Shown here: piece after piece, positions 1 through 17,687 of the stretch
How the letters are laid out: every line of letters begins with the position of its first letter
Position numbering within the stretch: position 1 is the first letter of the stretch
Source: Ciona intestinalis
Lineage: Eukaryota; Chordata; Ascidiacea; Phlebobranchia; Cionidae
Length of the DNA: 64,000 bases
Assembly (NCBI RefSeq): GCF_000224145.3
Contig: NC_020170.2
Coordinates: 2,165,589 to 2,229,588 of the forward strand
Direction of reading: 5' to 3'
Notes under the pieces: model-generated
Database searches by the model: none
The model's input: the letters and a program-made list of their open reading frames with translations, nothing else
Told to the model about the DNA's origin: nothing
Translations under genes and position numbers: made by a program

Positions 1-3000
1 TTCTGTGTGATATTGTTTGTCTGGCCGGTTCCTCGGAAAACAGTTGTAGTCCTCACCGTGGTCATATTTGCACACCGTTCCGTCCGCCCAGACCTTTCGT
101 CGCTCGTAGTCCAGATCGTCCAAACCTGGATATGTGTGAAAATGATTAATCAAGAGAAGAGTTCTGGTTTGTATTCCTAGGAGTTGGGTTTTGCAATGAT
201 AGACAAATACTATAATGTAGAGAGCTTTTGCATGAAATACCTAGTTTTAACCATCAACAGTTTTCGGAAACGTAGCGTGTTTACAGGACTGTTTCTAGTC
301 CTACCTATAAACTAATTCTTATTCAAAACGTTTTTACTCGTGCTCAACTTTTAACAAGTACAACGATATATTTGGCGCACTTTTAGAAATTAACAGCGGT
401 CCATGGGAGTCGTCAAGATACGAATTTATAATTCTTTGTTTACTACTATATGGAACGAGAAAATAGAATAAAAGGTGTCCCATCTTCCCCACCCTACTAT
501 ACTCAAAATACTACCAAGAAAGAAACCTAAAATATTCCCAGTGCTGTTAGGGTAAAATACTAAGTGACTCGCCTATCCAAAAAGTTGTTAAGTCCGATTG
601 CTGCATCAAAATTTCTAAGAAATCTTGAATTCTGGCCGATTTGGGCATGGCTAAGAACCCTCCTTCCAACGCACATATTCTGGATGCGTCTCGATAAGTT
701 CTTAAATCCTCAAACAACCTGTAACATTTGCAGTCTAACTCCTCGTAACCCCAAGGACATGGATTAGGTCTTCTCCCTTTGAAAGAAATTATCACAAGTT
801 ATTAAAAACAGTGATTTAACGCCAATTTAACGAAGTTTAGTACCAATGTACATGGAGCAAACAAGCCTACAATTTATTCCGAGAATTAATGATAAGTGCA
901 GGTAAAGCGAAAGAGCACATTCATTAAGATCCTAATTGTTGGTTTTGCAGTTGCCGACTCTTTTTCCACTATAAATTGAATAAGCGCAATGAAATGGTTA
1001 TATCTGAGGCCGTGGTTTTATAAATCTTTGAATGTTCTTTGTTTACTATTAAAAAAGACGAGAAAACAGAATGGAATCGTGTCCCATATTTCCCCACCCT
1101 GCTATGTGTAACTTGAATAAATGAATGCAACCGGTGCTTTGTTTAATACACCTCTTCCCAACTTACTAGTCACCATGTATGTGACTTTGTGGGTGATTTA
1201 TATATATATATATTTATATGTATATTTCGTATATAGCTGACGATTTAGTTTTAGACCAGTGTTGAAGCGAAACTTTTTAATAAGAGGCTGACCGGCTAAC
1301 CATTGTACAACGACGCGTGTGTAAGCATGCATTCAACTTTACCCCAGAAACGTTTACAGTAGACATCGTGTAGTTTACTTTATTATTTAAATACTTTATT
1401 GCTGTCAAAACTTTTTACGACTTGTGTGCTATGCGATTTAACAGAAGCCATGTGCATTTCTCTCATAAACGTTTACTTTCGATTCGCTTGGAATTTAGAA
1501 ACAATAATCTAACCATTTAATAAGAAAGTACACGCCTATACTATTCTAACAAGCGTAAATATAACTTGGGTGTGACCGGTCACATAGGAACTCGTAATTG
1601 TAAAGTTTATACACACGCAGCTGCTGTAATATTACTGTTTCGGTATCGTATTAATTACGTTTCATAATAATTGGATACTGTATTACATTTCATTCTGACC
1701 AGCTGGTGTACCACACCCAGCTATAAACAAACACTTTTCATTGTTTGTCAACAAAATGCACCATTTTGTTTACGGGTCATGTTAGGACAACTTTGGCTAG
1801 GACTGTAGGCACGTGTCAGCTGAAATGTTTACAAATAAAAAAGCCATTGAAAGTTTATACAAACCTTACCGTACACAGATTAGTTGCATTTAAAAGTATG
1901 CACGTCGTAAATGCCTTTCATATATACGAGATTAGTGTTTAAAAATGCGAGAAGCAGATTACTATGTTCTATCTGAACGCTAAACTATTTTCATTTACCT
2001 ATGTCTCTGAGCAACTTTGCTGCATGTCGTCTCATCTGTCGTTTATCGAGAGCTTGGTGCCAAATGTAAATATCTTTAATATCGCCTTGAAAATGAGGGT
2101 TAAATCGCGGGTTTCCTGGAAGTCTGAAATCTCTTCTTCCGTTGCTGAATCTTCCTTTTTCGTCCTGAAGATAATGTTATATAGTAGGGTGGGGGAAGAT
2201 AGAACACCTTTAGCACATAGTATCCAAATATCCTGATCATGTTTTAAACAATTACCAACGGTCCATGGGCGTCGTGAGGATCCGGTTTTATATTTCTTTG
2301 AATATTTGTTATTTACTACCAAATGAGACGAGAAAATAGAATAAAAACGTATCTCATCTTCTCCCAACCTACTATAATACTAATAAACCTCCGAAACAAG
2401 AACGGATAACAAAATAAAAACGAAAGAATCTAACCCTTGCATGGCCGACAGTCATGGGTGCATTGCTGCTTAAATTTCCCACAACTTGCATGTAAGTTCC
2501 TTTTCCATCTGGCATGCCGTCAATATAAGGTGTTATAACCGCAATGCTATCACCGTACTGGTGCCTGTCAAACACAATGCTCACAACTGTCCATTTGTTG
2601 TCTGGTATGGACGATTTCCCGTAGTCAATATGGCCTGGACTTTGATTTGCATAAAACGAGATCGTTTCTGGGGGAAAAATATAGAAAGATATAAGTTTTT
2701 TTATATTATCTAATTTTTATACTATCTAATATCGCGACCTATTCTGTAACAGCGGGTTCATGCCTCTGCAAAGTTTAGAATAAATGTTTTGAGTCCATAA
2801 CCTATATAGGCTATATATGGTACGGGAAGGAAAGATGGGGCACTTTTTTATTCTATTCTTGTCCGATTTGGTGGTAAACAAAGAACATTTAAAGAGTTTT
2901 AAAAAAAACGATCAAGATATTTGGATAATATGTGCTAAAGGTGTCCCGTCTTCCCCCACCCCATTATAAAAACTGTGGTGAATGAAATATGACATTACAT

Positions 3001-6000
3001 CTTTTTAGACCACGGACTCCTAATATATTAGGAAGTCTTGCGCTTTATAGCCAACTGCAGTTTAGGAAGACATGCAACTTAAGATATTTAAGGTACACGT
3101 TTTTATTAATCAAACAAAACCACTTACGGCCGTAGTAGCTTGGTACCACAAACTCCCAACCATAATTATCCGTGTCCCGTTTCGAAATAATCCGAGCACC
3201 CCGGTTTGATTTGCTGTTGTTGTCACTTGGCCGCAGACGAATAAGTGCAGTTAATGTAAAGCTGTGATCGTCCAAGTCAAAATCCGTACCGAGGTCAACA
3301 TAACTGTTGTTTTCGTGGCTAAAAGGTATATAGTAGGATGGGGTAAGATGGGACATGTTTTCATTCTCTTTTCTCTAGTCCCATTTGGTATTAAACAAAA
3401 AATATTTACAGAAATATATAACCACATACCCACGACTCTAAAAGACCGCTGTTAATTGTTAATAACACGATCAGAAAATATGAGTTTTAGGTTCTAACGG
3501 TAGAATCTTATCTTGCCACACAGTAATATATATTATCTATGGATATGTGCTCACCAATAGTCAATGTTCCATACTCGCGTTGGATGTGGAATAATAACGT
3601 CATCCATCCCACGTCCCATCCGTTTTCGGAAATCTCCCTTTAAAATTTGCCGCATAGCTCTTACTATGTACAGGTTCGGATTGAGCTCAGGAAAATCTCT
3701 TCTTTTCCCCGGTAGACGAGTCAGCTTAAGTTTAGTTACGGTTTTTTCGCTCACTAATGGAAGACATATTTTCTGTCCGGGTATAATTTCTAAAAAAAAA
3801 CGTTAATGGCTTTAGTTAATGCTAAATGGAAAATTCGATTTATAGTACAGTGGTTTTGTGTTTTAATAAATTTTGCGATTTGTTTAAACCAAAGTAATAT
3901 TCTTCAATGAACGTAATTATACGATTAACTTAGATATGTGAACCTTGTTTTAAACGTGATCTTGTTGTACTAATGAATAAATGTAACTTATTTATTCTCG
4001 CATGCCCGGGCAACGACAGTTGTATTACAAGGCGGGTGTTTTGTTTCATACCAAGATTTTATAAATTGGTAAACACTCTGACACTCGTGTGGCAGACTTG
4101 CAAAGTACTGCTACCTATACTAAAACAAATATGGATTAGCATACGAATAAGTATAATCAAATAAAATGTACCGAAACCGGTTAAGATTTGTGACGTACCC
4201 CCTTCGTCATCAAATGCCACTTGTTCGAGCAGTGATTGGACAAGATCCATCTTTAACTTCCGCTTCCGGTTTCTCACAGATTGCGTCATCTTCAGACGTT
4301 GATCCCGCAGGAGGGCAGGAGAGAGTATAAACGAAGATGGGATATGAATCTCCTTATATGGACTTACTCGGCCCTGTATTTGAGCAACATTTTATTCAGC
4401 ATATATTGGTAATTTATTTATGTTTATATGTAAATAGCTGCATGATTACAATAGGTTTAGATAAGATATGCCATTTTTATGGCAAGCAAGGAACTTTTAA
4501 TGAATTATATACCCGTAGCTTCACGGCTCTAACTGAGCATTGTTAAAAAGACGAATAAAAATATGGAATATTTTGCGTATTTCGTACAGTGCGCAGTACT
4601 ATTTATAAACTTTGTAAGGTGTGACATTGTAGGCCGCTAAGAATATTTAAGTGGCTGCAACCGGTAGGGTACTAATTTTCTGCTAAAACTGCGGAAGTAA
4701 TATATTTTGTTAGGCCATTTAGAAAAATAAGTCACTATAATGTGGTTTCCTCTACGAAACGCTCAAATAGTTATCAACTGTATGTGTAGCACTTGAATTG
4801 GGTCTTAAATACAAAAAATGGTTTACTGTCAATCTTCTTCGGTTATATAAGGGTATACTTTTTTATCAGACTTTAAACATATGGTTTTAAAAAAAACAAA
4901 AAACTTTAAACCTATGAGTTTGGAGTAAAAATCAGAGAAATTAATAGCGTCATTTAACTGGTAGTATTAGTTTAAACAAGATGCAAAAACTGACCTCAGT
5001 ACCGTTGTACATCCACGTTCCGTTGGTAAATACAATGCTTTGTTTAGGTGCAGCCATGCCGGTTACATTTGTCGCGGTAATGTATTTCAAATTCAACATA
5101 ACGATGTAACCTGAGTATATATAAATGTTAGTTTAAATAGTATTAAGATGATCCAGGTTTTAATTTTATCGTCCCATTTTGAAGTCTTTAAAAATTATAT
5201 ACCCTTATCCTAACGTCTCTGAACAAGCGTTGTTAATTCTTACAATATATATATGATTAGAAAATATGGGATATTTTGTGGTAACAGTAACTATCTTATC
5301 AAGGTTAAAGTGTGACATACAAAGGTACTTTCGCTTTAGAATGTATCATTTTAAAATATAGTAATGGTACGTGAGAAAAAAAGTATACAAGCTTATTGCT
5401 TTCCCCGAGGTTTGCGATATAAAGGTTAAATATAGTACCATCATAAATAACTAACATACAGCAAGTTTAATGTATTTGTAGTAAAGGTAATCGGTATTTG
5501 GAAGATAAAACATATTGTCCATTAGGGATTCTATGCGGAGTACATCTAAAGCTTAAGTTTAGAAGTTGTGCTGTTGCATGAAAGTTATAATTAGACCAAG
5601 GGGTTATAATTAAATTCTTAAGCATATTTCAATTTTAAAACGTTTTCACAAAGGGGCAATATCCGTTTTAGACCGATTTGGAAATTGAGCGTTGTTAATT
5701 TTTTAATCACAATCAGGAAATATAGGACATTATGGAAACGGTATCCCATCTTATCCCCACAGTACTATATACTCATTACCCTAAAAAATATAATAACACA
5801 CAATTTCCATTTATAGGTCTCTTTCTACAACGGAAAACCTTTAAGTTGTAAATCGCATATGGGGAACGATGGATGAGAGATGATTACTGGGATTAGGGGC
5901 CATAAAGTACTGTCAAGAATGGCGCGATTTTCACTGGTACGTCACACCCGGCAATTAACTGTACGTGCACCTTGAGCTCGCTTGTCTTTAGCAAATATAA

Positions 6001-6431
6001 TGAGTTTCCGAGAATACGTTACTTTGTAATAACAGTCGTTTCCCCGTATTACACAAAACTACTGTAAAGTGGTTGGTACTTGACAACGTGAAGTAACGCA
6101 GTGTTTTATGCCCAATATCTTGTTACATGGTTTGAAAAAATCTTGCTTAATTCATATTCAGAGAATTCCTTTTTTTCCCAAACCGAATGCCTAATCATTT
6201 AATAGGGACCCAAACATTAAGCTAAACTTATTAGGCGACCTATATTTTGGAAACTATATTTACTCAATACAGAACATTTTGTAAGCATATAAAGTGAAGT
6301 GTATATTCCACAGTTTAGCAAATACTTAAGATAAAAACTGTAGTATAAAATATATTAAATAACTATGAGCCATTGGTTAAAACGCTCTAACCGAACTTAC
6401 CGATACAGAAAGCTCCAACGTAAATCTTCAT
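1..6431 (-). CDS. Secreted LamG + C-type lectin domain protein (3' end outside window)
   Basis: Nine exons join in phase: 6401-6431, 4995-5110, 4199-4373, 3555-3789, 3128-3318, 2435-2634, 1999-2164, 561-776 and 1-125 (continues off the edge), giving 485 residues so far. The start ATG (6429-6431) opens a hydrophobic stretch (VGAFCIGYIVML) that fits a signal peptide. Residues about 50-185 match nothing I know; they include a basic RNRKRK site that could be a proprotein cleavage site, and NGT/NVT sequons. Residues ~186-371 form a LamG/concanavalin-like domain (YVDLGTDFDLDDHSFTL near the start; GDIKDIYIWHQAL near the end). From ~372 a C-type lectin domain follows: CPWGYEELDCKCYRL, GGFLAMPKS, FWIGE, then KVWADGT. 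The likely role is extracellular carbohydrate or ligand binding; the ligand is unknown. An AG at 6472-6473 before the first exon could be a cis or spliced-leader acceptor. Exon 3 (4199-4373) has the least certain start. Confidence 0.85.
391..502. mobile_element. MITE fragment
   Basis: Right half only, ending GGTGTCCCATCTTCCCCACC / CTACTATA, in a lectin-gene intron. A similar fragment lies at about 1010-1107. Confidence 0.8.
2180..2376. mobile_element. MITE copy, full length
   Basis: TATAGTAGGGTGGGGGAAGA at one end and its degraded inverse (TCTTCTCCCAACCTACTATA) at the other, 197 bp. It lies in a lectin-gene intron, 15 bp from the acceptor of exon 1999-2164. Confidence 0.9.
2815..2968. mobile_element. 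MITE copy, shortened
   Basis: Degraded TIRs (TATGGTACGGGAAGG...; CTTCCCCCACCCCATTATA). The family interior (TTTGGTGGTAAACAAAGAAC) is recognisable. Confidence 0.8.
3329..3540. mobile_element. MITE copy, full length
   Basis: TATAGTAGGATGGGGTAAGA at one end and a worn right TIR at the other. It begins 10 bp from the splice acceptor of the LamG exon 3128-3318. Confidence 0.85.
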
Positions 6432-6474
6432 AATAATTGTTGAATATTGACGCTCAAAATCCGGAAACGCACTG

Positions 6475-9010
6475 GTATAAAAATTGTTCAATTTTTTCCT
6501 TATGAAGTCTGTTGCAACTTCTAAGGGCGAATTGCTAAAAAATGATAAAATAGATTTTAATTTAAACTGACAATAACCCTAGACTTTTTAAAACAGAACG
6601 GGGTATTTCAGCACGTAAAGTGCAGTCTAGTCTAATTAAATAGGCTGCTACGTAAGAAAAAAACTAATTATATTGCCCGGGATACCAGGTGTATAGATAG
6701 CACTTGACGGTACTTTGTCCAAGTGACAGCAACCGCAAACCATGTCCTGCATTTGTTTGGTGATGCCTTCTTCTTTATTTATTTGTTTGGTCGGCCAACA
6801 AAACGGAGTAAAGCCGTAGTGGTAATGTCGATTTATTATGTCGCGAGATGTCGCTACTGATCAGTGTACTTTACTTGGTCAGTTTGAAATATATAGTACT
6901 GTTGGGTAAGATTAGATACCGTCAGCAACTAAAGCCCATATTTGCTGATCGTGTTTTTAACAGAGTCGCGAGGGTACGTTTATGAAATTCTGTAAATATT
7001 CTTTGTTTACTAACAAATGGGGCAAGAAAACAAAATGAAAACATGTCTTATCTAACCCAACCTATTATATCTACATATTCAGTGTTTTCAGATACAATTC
7101 CGACAACATTATTTAAAATAAATAATTGACTATTAGAAGTTATTAAATATTTTATTCGTTTAGTTAAATATCGCTGATAATTTCCGTTTCTTTTATTCGT
7201 GTTATAATATGGGACGTCAAACTATAGAATCGGGACTCGAATCCTGTTCCTAATTCGCCGAAATATGATTGTTGTATAGAAGTAACTGAAATCAAAACGC
7301 CAAATTTTATTTTCAGTTTAGCAACGCTACTATTGAAATCGGGACAATATTGTTATTGTTTTCCGGTCGAGGACACAGCCATTCTTAAAATAGGGCGACT
7401 TGATTGACACAATCAACAGTGTATATTGAAAACAGTGTTTGCCGTATAATTCAATAGAACTGAAAGTTACATATGAATAACTTCATTTCCCTAGAATGTG
7501 ATGTCCAATATAATGATACAGCTACTGGTTTAATGTCAAATCCAGCTGCTGGTTTGGTACCAAAGCAACTCAAAATGGATTATTTCGCAGAGATGCGCCG
7601 TTATAAGGTTATCAATAAAATCATCAAACAACAGTTATGCTGCATCCAATCGCAAGCACATTATAAATGTTATTTTGCCTATTGTCGGGATTTAACCAAA
7701 TTTTTGTAGAGGCCCACTTTTATAGAAAAAGATTTGTCACTTAAGTGGATAGCATCTATCATTTTTCTGAACGAAGCCGTGCGCACTTGAGCGTGGCGGC
7801 CTCACCCCGCTAATCATTCATCCGTGACTGAACTCGACATTCACAAATTACATGCAAGCAGAAAAGAAGCAGAAGTTTAAGTAGTTCCTTTTTTAATTTC
7901 ACATTTTTGACAAATTTAATGTTCGGTGTATTGGTCAGTATAATATATTTCAGTCTGCGCGAGAGAAAATGGCTCGTCTGTGAGGCGTGGCTGGATACTT
8001 TTCAAAACACAAAGCGGATTTAGGTCGCTTGTCTGGTAACTAGCACATGATGTTCAATAGGGCGTGTTGTGTGCGTTTGGTTAACTACCACAGCAGCAAA
8101 TTCACTTTATATAATACTAGATGGTTAGTGTAAATATTAGATGTTTTTTTTATGTAATATTTTTTTAGTTGTTAGGCAACTTACAACTACAACAGTGTGT
8201 TTATTCCTTGTTTATTTAAGTACTGTAAAGTTATAATGTATGCTCAAAATGTTCAGTATACATTGATAGAACTGCAATTTAATCTTTTGCATTGCTGTTA
8301 TAAAATTTCATTGTCTTCAATTTAAACCATGTTTATATTTGTATTTAAACATTTTTATACAAAGCAAAAACACTTATTGTACTTAAATGTATTATATATG
8401 TATGTAGATTGTTTAGTCTATTATTATTACAACATAATATATGAGACCATTATAATTACAGAGCTTGTAGTTTTGTGTATACTGTTGGACTGTTGTAAGT
8501 AGCTGTTGTATGTTAAGCGCCATAATTACACAAGAAAGAAAAGAGATTAATTTAAGGTTAGTAAGGTTAATTGAATGTTGAAACATTTGTATAATTTGGT
8601 ACAAACCCCATTATTGATGTGGATGCCAATACGTTTAAGCTGTGCTGTGTGTAATGGGTTTTGTAATTAATTATTAGATATGGCTGTGCCGGTACAAGAG
8701 TATGATTTACTGTCACAGGATTCTGGGTGTTTTTTTTCTTCAGTTTTTAAACAAAGCATTTTTCATGTCTGTTTGATTTAAGCTGTTGGTGTAGTGGTTA
8801 AGAGGAACTTTTTATTTTTAAGGAACTGATACTTGTGGAGTTGTGGTTAGTAGGCCCACTGTCTTCCTTTGTTGGTTCATAACAGCAATACTTGTGAATA
8901 AACCCTTTACCATTCAGTCTGCGCAATATGACAATTCTTTATAAGATCTCAGCAAGCAAAATAGGAAATAACACTTTTTACATATCTATTTTAAAACAGA
9001 TTTGGTTCAT
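6475..9010. other. Divergent intergenic region, lectin gene to Rap1
   Basis: No coding exon could be supported. It holds a diverged MITE (6892-7070). A GC-richer patch at about 7740-8060 is the best place for the Rap1 promoter. A tRNA-like A-box stretch (GTTGGTGTAGTGGTTAAGAG) near 8784 is probably a SINE piece. An open frame at 7473-7709 is low-complexity and unconvincing. Confidence 0.5.
6892..7070. mobile_element. MITE copy, diverged
   Basis: TATAGTACTGTTGGGTAAGA on the left and CTTATCTAACCCAACCTATT on the right. It lies in the intergenic region between the lectin gene and Rap1. Confidence 0.75.
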
Positions 9011-9606
9011 TGACATTGTTTAAAAAATAACATGTACGACCAAGGCGTGCAAAACTAAAAGTTTGTAAAAAAAATTGCGCTGCACCGATCATACTCAGCA
9101 GACGGTTTAACAATTCTCTATTGAAAACCCTTTTCAAAAAGTTTATGTATATTATTTATTGACATTGTTTAAAAAATAACATGTACGACCAAGGCGTGCA
9201 AAACTAAAAGTTTGTAAAAAAAATTGCGCTACACCGATCATACTCAGCAGACGGTTTAACAATTCTCTATTGAAAACCCTTTTCAAAAAGTTTATGTATA
9301 TTATTTATTGACATTGTTTAAAAAATAACATGTACGACCAAGGCGTGCAAAACTAAAAGTTTGTAAAAAAAATTGCGCTACACCGATCATACTCAGCAGA
9401 CGGTTTAACAATTCTCTATTGAAAACCCTTTTCAAAAAGTTTATGTATATTATTTATTGACATTGTTTAAAAAATAACATTTACGACCAAGGCGTGCAAA
9501 ACTAAAAGTTTGTAAAAAAAATTGCGCTACACCGATCATACTCAGCAGACGGTTTAACAATTCTCTATTGAAAACCCTTTTCAAAAAGTTTATGTATATA
9601 TATGTG
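9011..9606. repeat. Tandem array, 4 x 149 bp
   Basis: Units start at 9011, 9160, 9309 and 9458 with TGACATTGTTTAAAAAATAA. They are almost identical (for example one G/A change in the first unit and an ATGT/ATTT change in the last). The array ends ~40 bp before the acceptor of the Rap1 start exon. Confidence 0.97.
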
Positions 9607-9666
9607 TATATATAAATTTTTAAATATTGATTTATCTTTTCAGATCCCGGTGACAAAGGTCTAGTA

Positions 9667-14303
<4,637 letters not shown>

Positions 14304-14481
14304 CCTTACCCTAACCAGCTCGGTAAGTGCTGGTCAGAAAATCACCATCAGCCGATGACGCTTCCGTAGTTTTGACCGTTTTTTTCGCATTTTGTGCCTG
14401 TTGTGCTTGAATGCAGCAGCTTGCGTTGGATCACAGCTTGAAAAAGTTGTAAGCTCTAGTTCATGCTTTTGCATTTCATAG

Positions 14482-14565
14482 GCATTCTTCGAATTAGTCA
14501 AACAAATCAATTCAAAACAACCACCCCCTGTAACCAAAGAAAGCTGTTGTTGCAATATTCTATAG
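14482..14565 (+). CDS. RAP1: Alternative terminal exon of Rap1 (CCCNIL anchor)
   Basis: After a good acceptor (TGCATTTCATAG) a 28-codon open exon reads AFFELVKQIN, then SKQPPPVTKESCCCNIL and a stop. It is plainly homologous to the regular last exon (IFFDLVKQIN...). It starts in the same phase (0) as the end of exon 6, so joining 13838 to 14482 would give a 182-residue Rap1. Four of the first ten codons differ from the regular exon only synonymously, which argues for selection on the protein. The tail has lost the lysine run and gained two extra cysteines before the CaaX box CNIL, as in palmitoylated Rap2-type tails. The exon lies inside what would be the 3'UTR of the CIVL isoform. Expression is not proven by sequence alone. 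Confidence 0.8.
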   Translation, partial: AFFELVKQINSKQPPPVTKESCCCNIL

Positions 14566-14775
14566 AAATCTTTAGCATTATTCCCTGGTAAGTTGTGCAT
14601 CCCACGCTGCTACAGTTGCCTTACAGTAACACGCATGTTGAAACGTATGTTTTCAGTTGGTGAAATACATTGAAACGACAATCAAACTGTTTTAATGCTT
14701 AAAAAAAATTGATCTACAAAAATTTCAAATTTTTTTTGTTTTTAAATTCTTCTTCTAAAAATGAAATGCTTTACT

Positions 14776-14781
14776 AATAAA
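14776..14781 (+). terminator. Candidate poly(A) signal of Rap1
   Basis: An AATAAA lies 210 bp after the alternative stop and 473 bp after the regular stop. I saw no AATAAA between the two terminal exons, so both isoforms would probably share this 3' end. Confidence 0.45.
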
Positions 14782-17064
14782 AGGTTGAGCTGTAGCAGTG
14801 GGGTTTGGGCAGCATGTGCACTCAAAACTTCAGTTGTTCAAGATCAGACGTCAGTTTTATTTCTTCAAGTCGTTATTATTTTATTTTTGTTCCCCTTTCA
14901 AATCCCCAAAGCTTGATTTGCATGGCAACATGGTATTTTGTTTCGGTTAACTTTTCAATCAGTAAATTGGGAATTTTTTGGCAGATTAAATTTGTGAATG
15001 GTCACGAATTTGTGAACTTGGGAGTTTTGGTTTACTGGCAATGTATTTCAAAATCGGAATACTTGTCTTTGTATATTTGGTGATTCTGTTGTGAAATATA
15101 AACCACTATAAATAGTTGCCTAACTTTTAAAAAGGCCAGAGATGCATTGACTGATAAAAACCCCTTTTGACAACATTTCTCCAACTAGTTATAACATGTA
15201 CTGAATAATGTAAAAAATCCTGGGTTTACTTGCCCACCCTACCACCCCATGTGTGGTGCCTATACTGATACAGCAAAAATGCTATAAACTAAGATTCTCC
15301 AACCCTTGTATGGAGAAACTATCTGTATCACTTTGGCGTGATCGATTAGATTTTGAGATTTGTGTTTTTACGGTTTTAACATAGCGGTTTATGGTAATGG
15401 ATCTTAAGTACTTTACCTATCCAGCTAAGTTGTATTGATTGTTGGAGCCTTAATATTCATATTAAATGGAATATTATCAATTTTAATAATATGTCATTGG
15501 TATTGGATAAGACAACACTTTATACTTTTGTTTTAATAGGAAAACTGAAATAGTTTTTCATATATTTTCATTAAAAATTAAATTAGTTTCATTTTCCCTG
15601 CAAATTCAACTGAACAAAATCCTTTCAAAAACTGGTTACCGTTGTTTGACAATTTGACTAATTCATATTAACACTTAGTGGTAAAAAATGTTTTTCCGAT
15701 TTCAATATATATAGTTGTTACAACCTAAGTTTTTGTAGTGAAATTTTGATGTGCCTTAATATGGCGTGGAATGTACATGCTATCACCACACCATATAAAC
15801 AACACTCATACCTAACAAATATGCTGCCATAGCAGTTTTCTGCCTATTCTTAAAGTACATGATTCAGTAAACAATATTATGCTATTCCATAGTTAAAAAA
15901 TTAAAAACACATCTATAAATTTAACAATATCCATAATTCAAAATTTTCTAAATTTAATTTTACTTTGTGGTTAAGCTGGTCATTTAATTCTCACATCCAT
16001 GTTATGCCACACCGCAGTATATTACAGAGGGCTGTATTATATTTATATACAGCAGTGGTGACAAGGAAGTAGGTATGTTGGCCCACATTGTGTTATGTTA
16101 ACGCTTGATAAAAATAACAACTGCCTCCGCTCACTACAGAATATTACCTTGTACATAAATAAGTTTAAAACCTGTCAACTTTCATTACAGGAGTATTCAT
16201 TATTTTTGTGTAATTTTGTTTTAACTAAATTTTGGTTTTGTATATTACAAAAAAATATCTGTTAAAGCATCTTTTCCAAAATTTGAGTCTAGTTGTTATT
16301 TTGTTGTCAACATTAAGTTTATATACCAATTTTGTAAATTTCTTTGTTCTGTAATATGTGTTTAAGTATGTGTCACATATTTGATTCCGAATGAGATTAT
16401 TTCAGGCTCTTATCCCAGAACAGTTAATTTGTTGTACAATTTTAATTTGTTGTACGTTGTCTATATACTATACTGTATAGGTAATGTATTTGTTTCAACT
16501 CATTGAATTGGTTGTCGTTTTGTATTACAACGGCATTTCACATATGCGTGCATGATACTATACGCGCACGACAACGCATTTAAACATCAATCATTTTGAT
16601 TGACAGCGTCAAAAGTTGCATGGTGATTTCTGACCTTTTATACTTTACTTTATTTCAAATTCTAATTTTCCTTTACCGGTTGCTGTGGGAACAAACGCGT
16701 CTACCGCGTTTCCGCTTCCTCTGGTTATGCGATTATGACGTAACAAACACAATAAAGCACGTGGTGCAGTACGCAAAGCCGAGATTAAACTAATTAGGCG
16801 TCAAATTTTCTCCCACTTAAAACCAACCAACCACACACGCAAGACTTTAAATCTTGAATCAAGTCACTAAGTCACCCATATGTTATATTGTGTATTTCAG
16901 TGTATACATTTCTTATATAAAGAAAGAAAACCGGATCAGTACGCTGACCAAAAAATGTGTATTGTCTCAAACCCGTGTTAAAAATATTAACGTTTACGAA
17001 CGAATTTAATTCACGCTTAAATTAGTGGTTATTAATGAGTTGTCCGATACAAAACACAATTTCC

Positions 17065-17178
17065 CACAAAGTTACATACGTAGTAACTCGTAAGCAGGCA
17101 CGATATATATGAAACAGAACATCCGTGTAATAAACAACGACTGTCATTGCCCCGCCACGCGAGGATAAATAAATGTGA
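17065..17178 (-). repeat. Dispersed ~110-bp repeat (family 2), inverted
   Basis: The reverse strand reads TTTATCCTCGCGTGGCGGGG, ATGTTCTGTTTCATATATAT and GTTACTACGTATGTAACTTT. Confidence 0.75.
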
Positions 17179-17580
17179 TTCATTCACACAATTTTCACAA
17201 CAGAATAATGTTAACATATCCATCTATGGCCCACAGTAAAGCATGTCCGTACAAGTATCTCTTAACTCGACCCAACCCTTTAATGACAACACCTGTTCTA
17301 TAATATGTGACGTCACAGTCTATGGGAGCGAAACGGGATATGACGTCATCGCCAATTCCTTGCTTTGTAAATTGCATTACATCATCGTTTGTACATCGGC
17401 AACCGCTGACCACCTTTGACACCTTGTACATATATGTATACGTAAACTACTATATTCAGTTTATTTATATATGGGAATATGTGACGTCTTAGTTAATAGT
17501 TATACCTTATAAAACATGGGTAAACATAGATTTGGTTTATACGTTGTGAAGGTTTTAAACACCTTAATGAAAGATCGAAA

Positions 17581-17687
17581 CTTGATTATCCTCGCGTGTC
17601 TGGCCAACGCCAGTCGGTATAACACTAATGTTCTGTTTTATACACTTCGTGCCCGTTTACGAATTACCACATACGTAACTTTGTTGG
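17581..17687 (+). repeat. Dispersed ~110-bp repeat (family 2)
   Basis: TTATCCTCGCGTGTCTGGCC, GTTCTGTTTTATACAC, then CGTTTACGAATTACCACATA and GTAACTTTG. The same ordered motifs recur in both orientations in this window. The family is not identified. Confidence 0.75.

Noticed and set aside
2032..2367. Minus-strand frame of 111 codons
   Set aside because: Most of it is MITE read-through. The real LamG exon (1999-2164) is in a different frame and fits both neighbouring splice phases.
7473..7709. 78-codon plus-strand frame upstream of Rap1
   Set aside because: No domain, low-complexity AT-rich composition, and no splice context.
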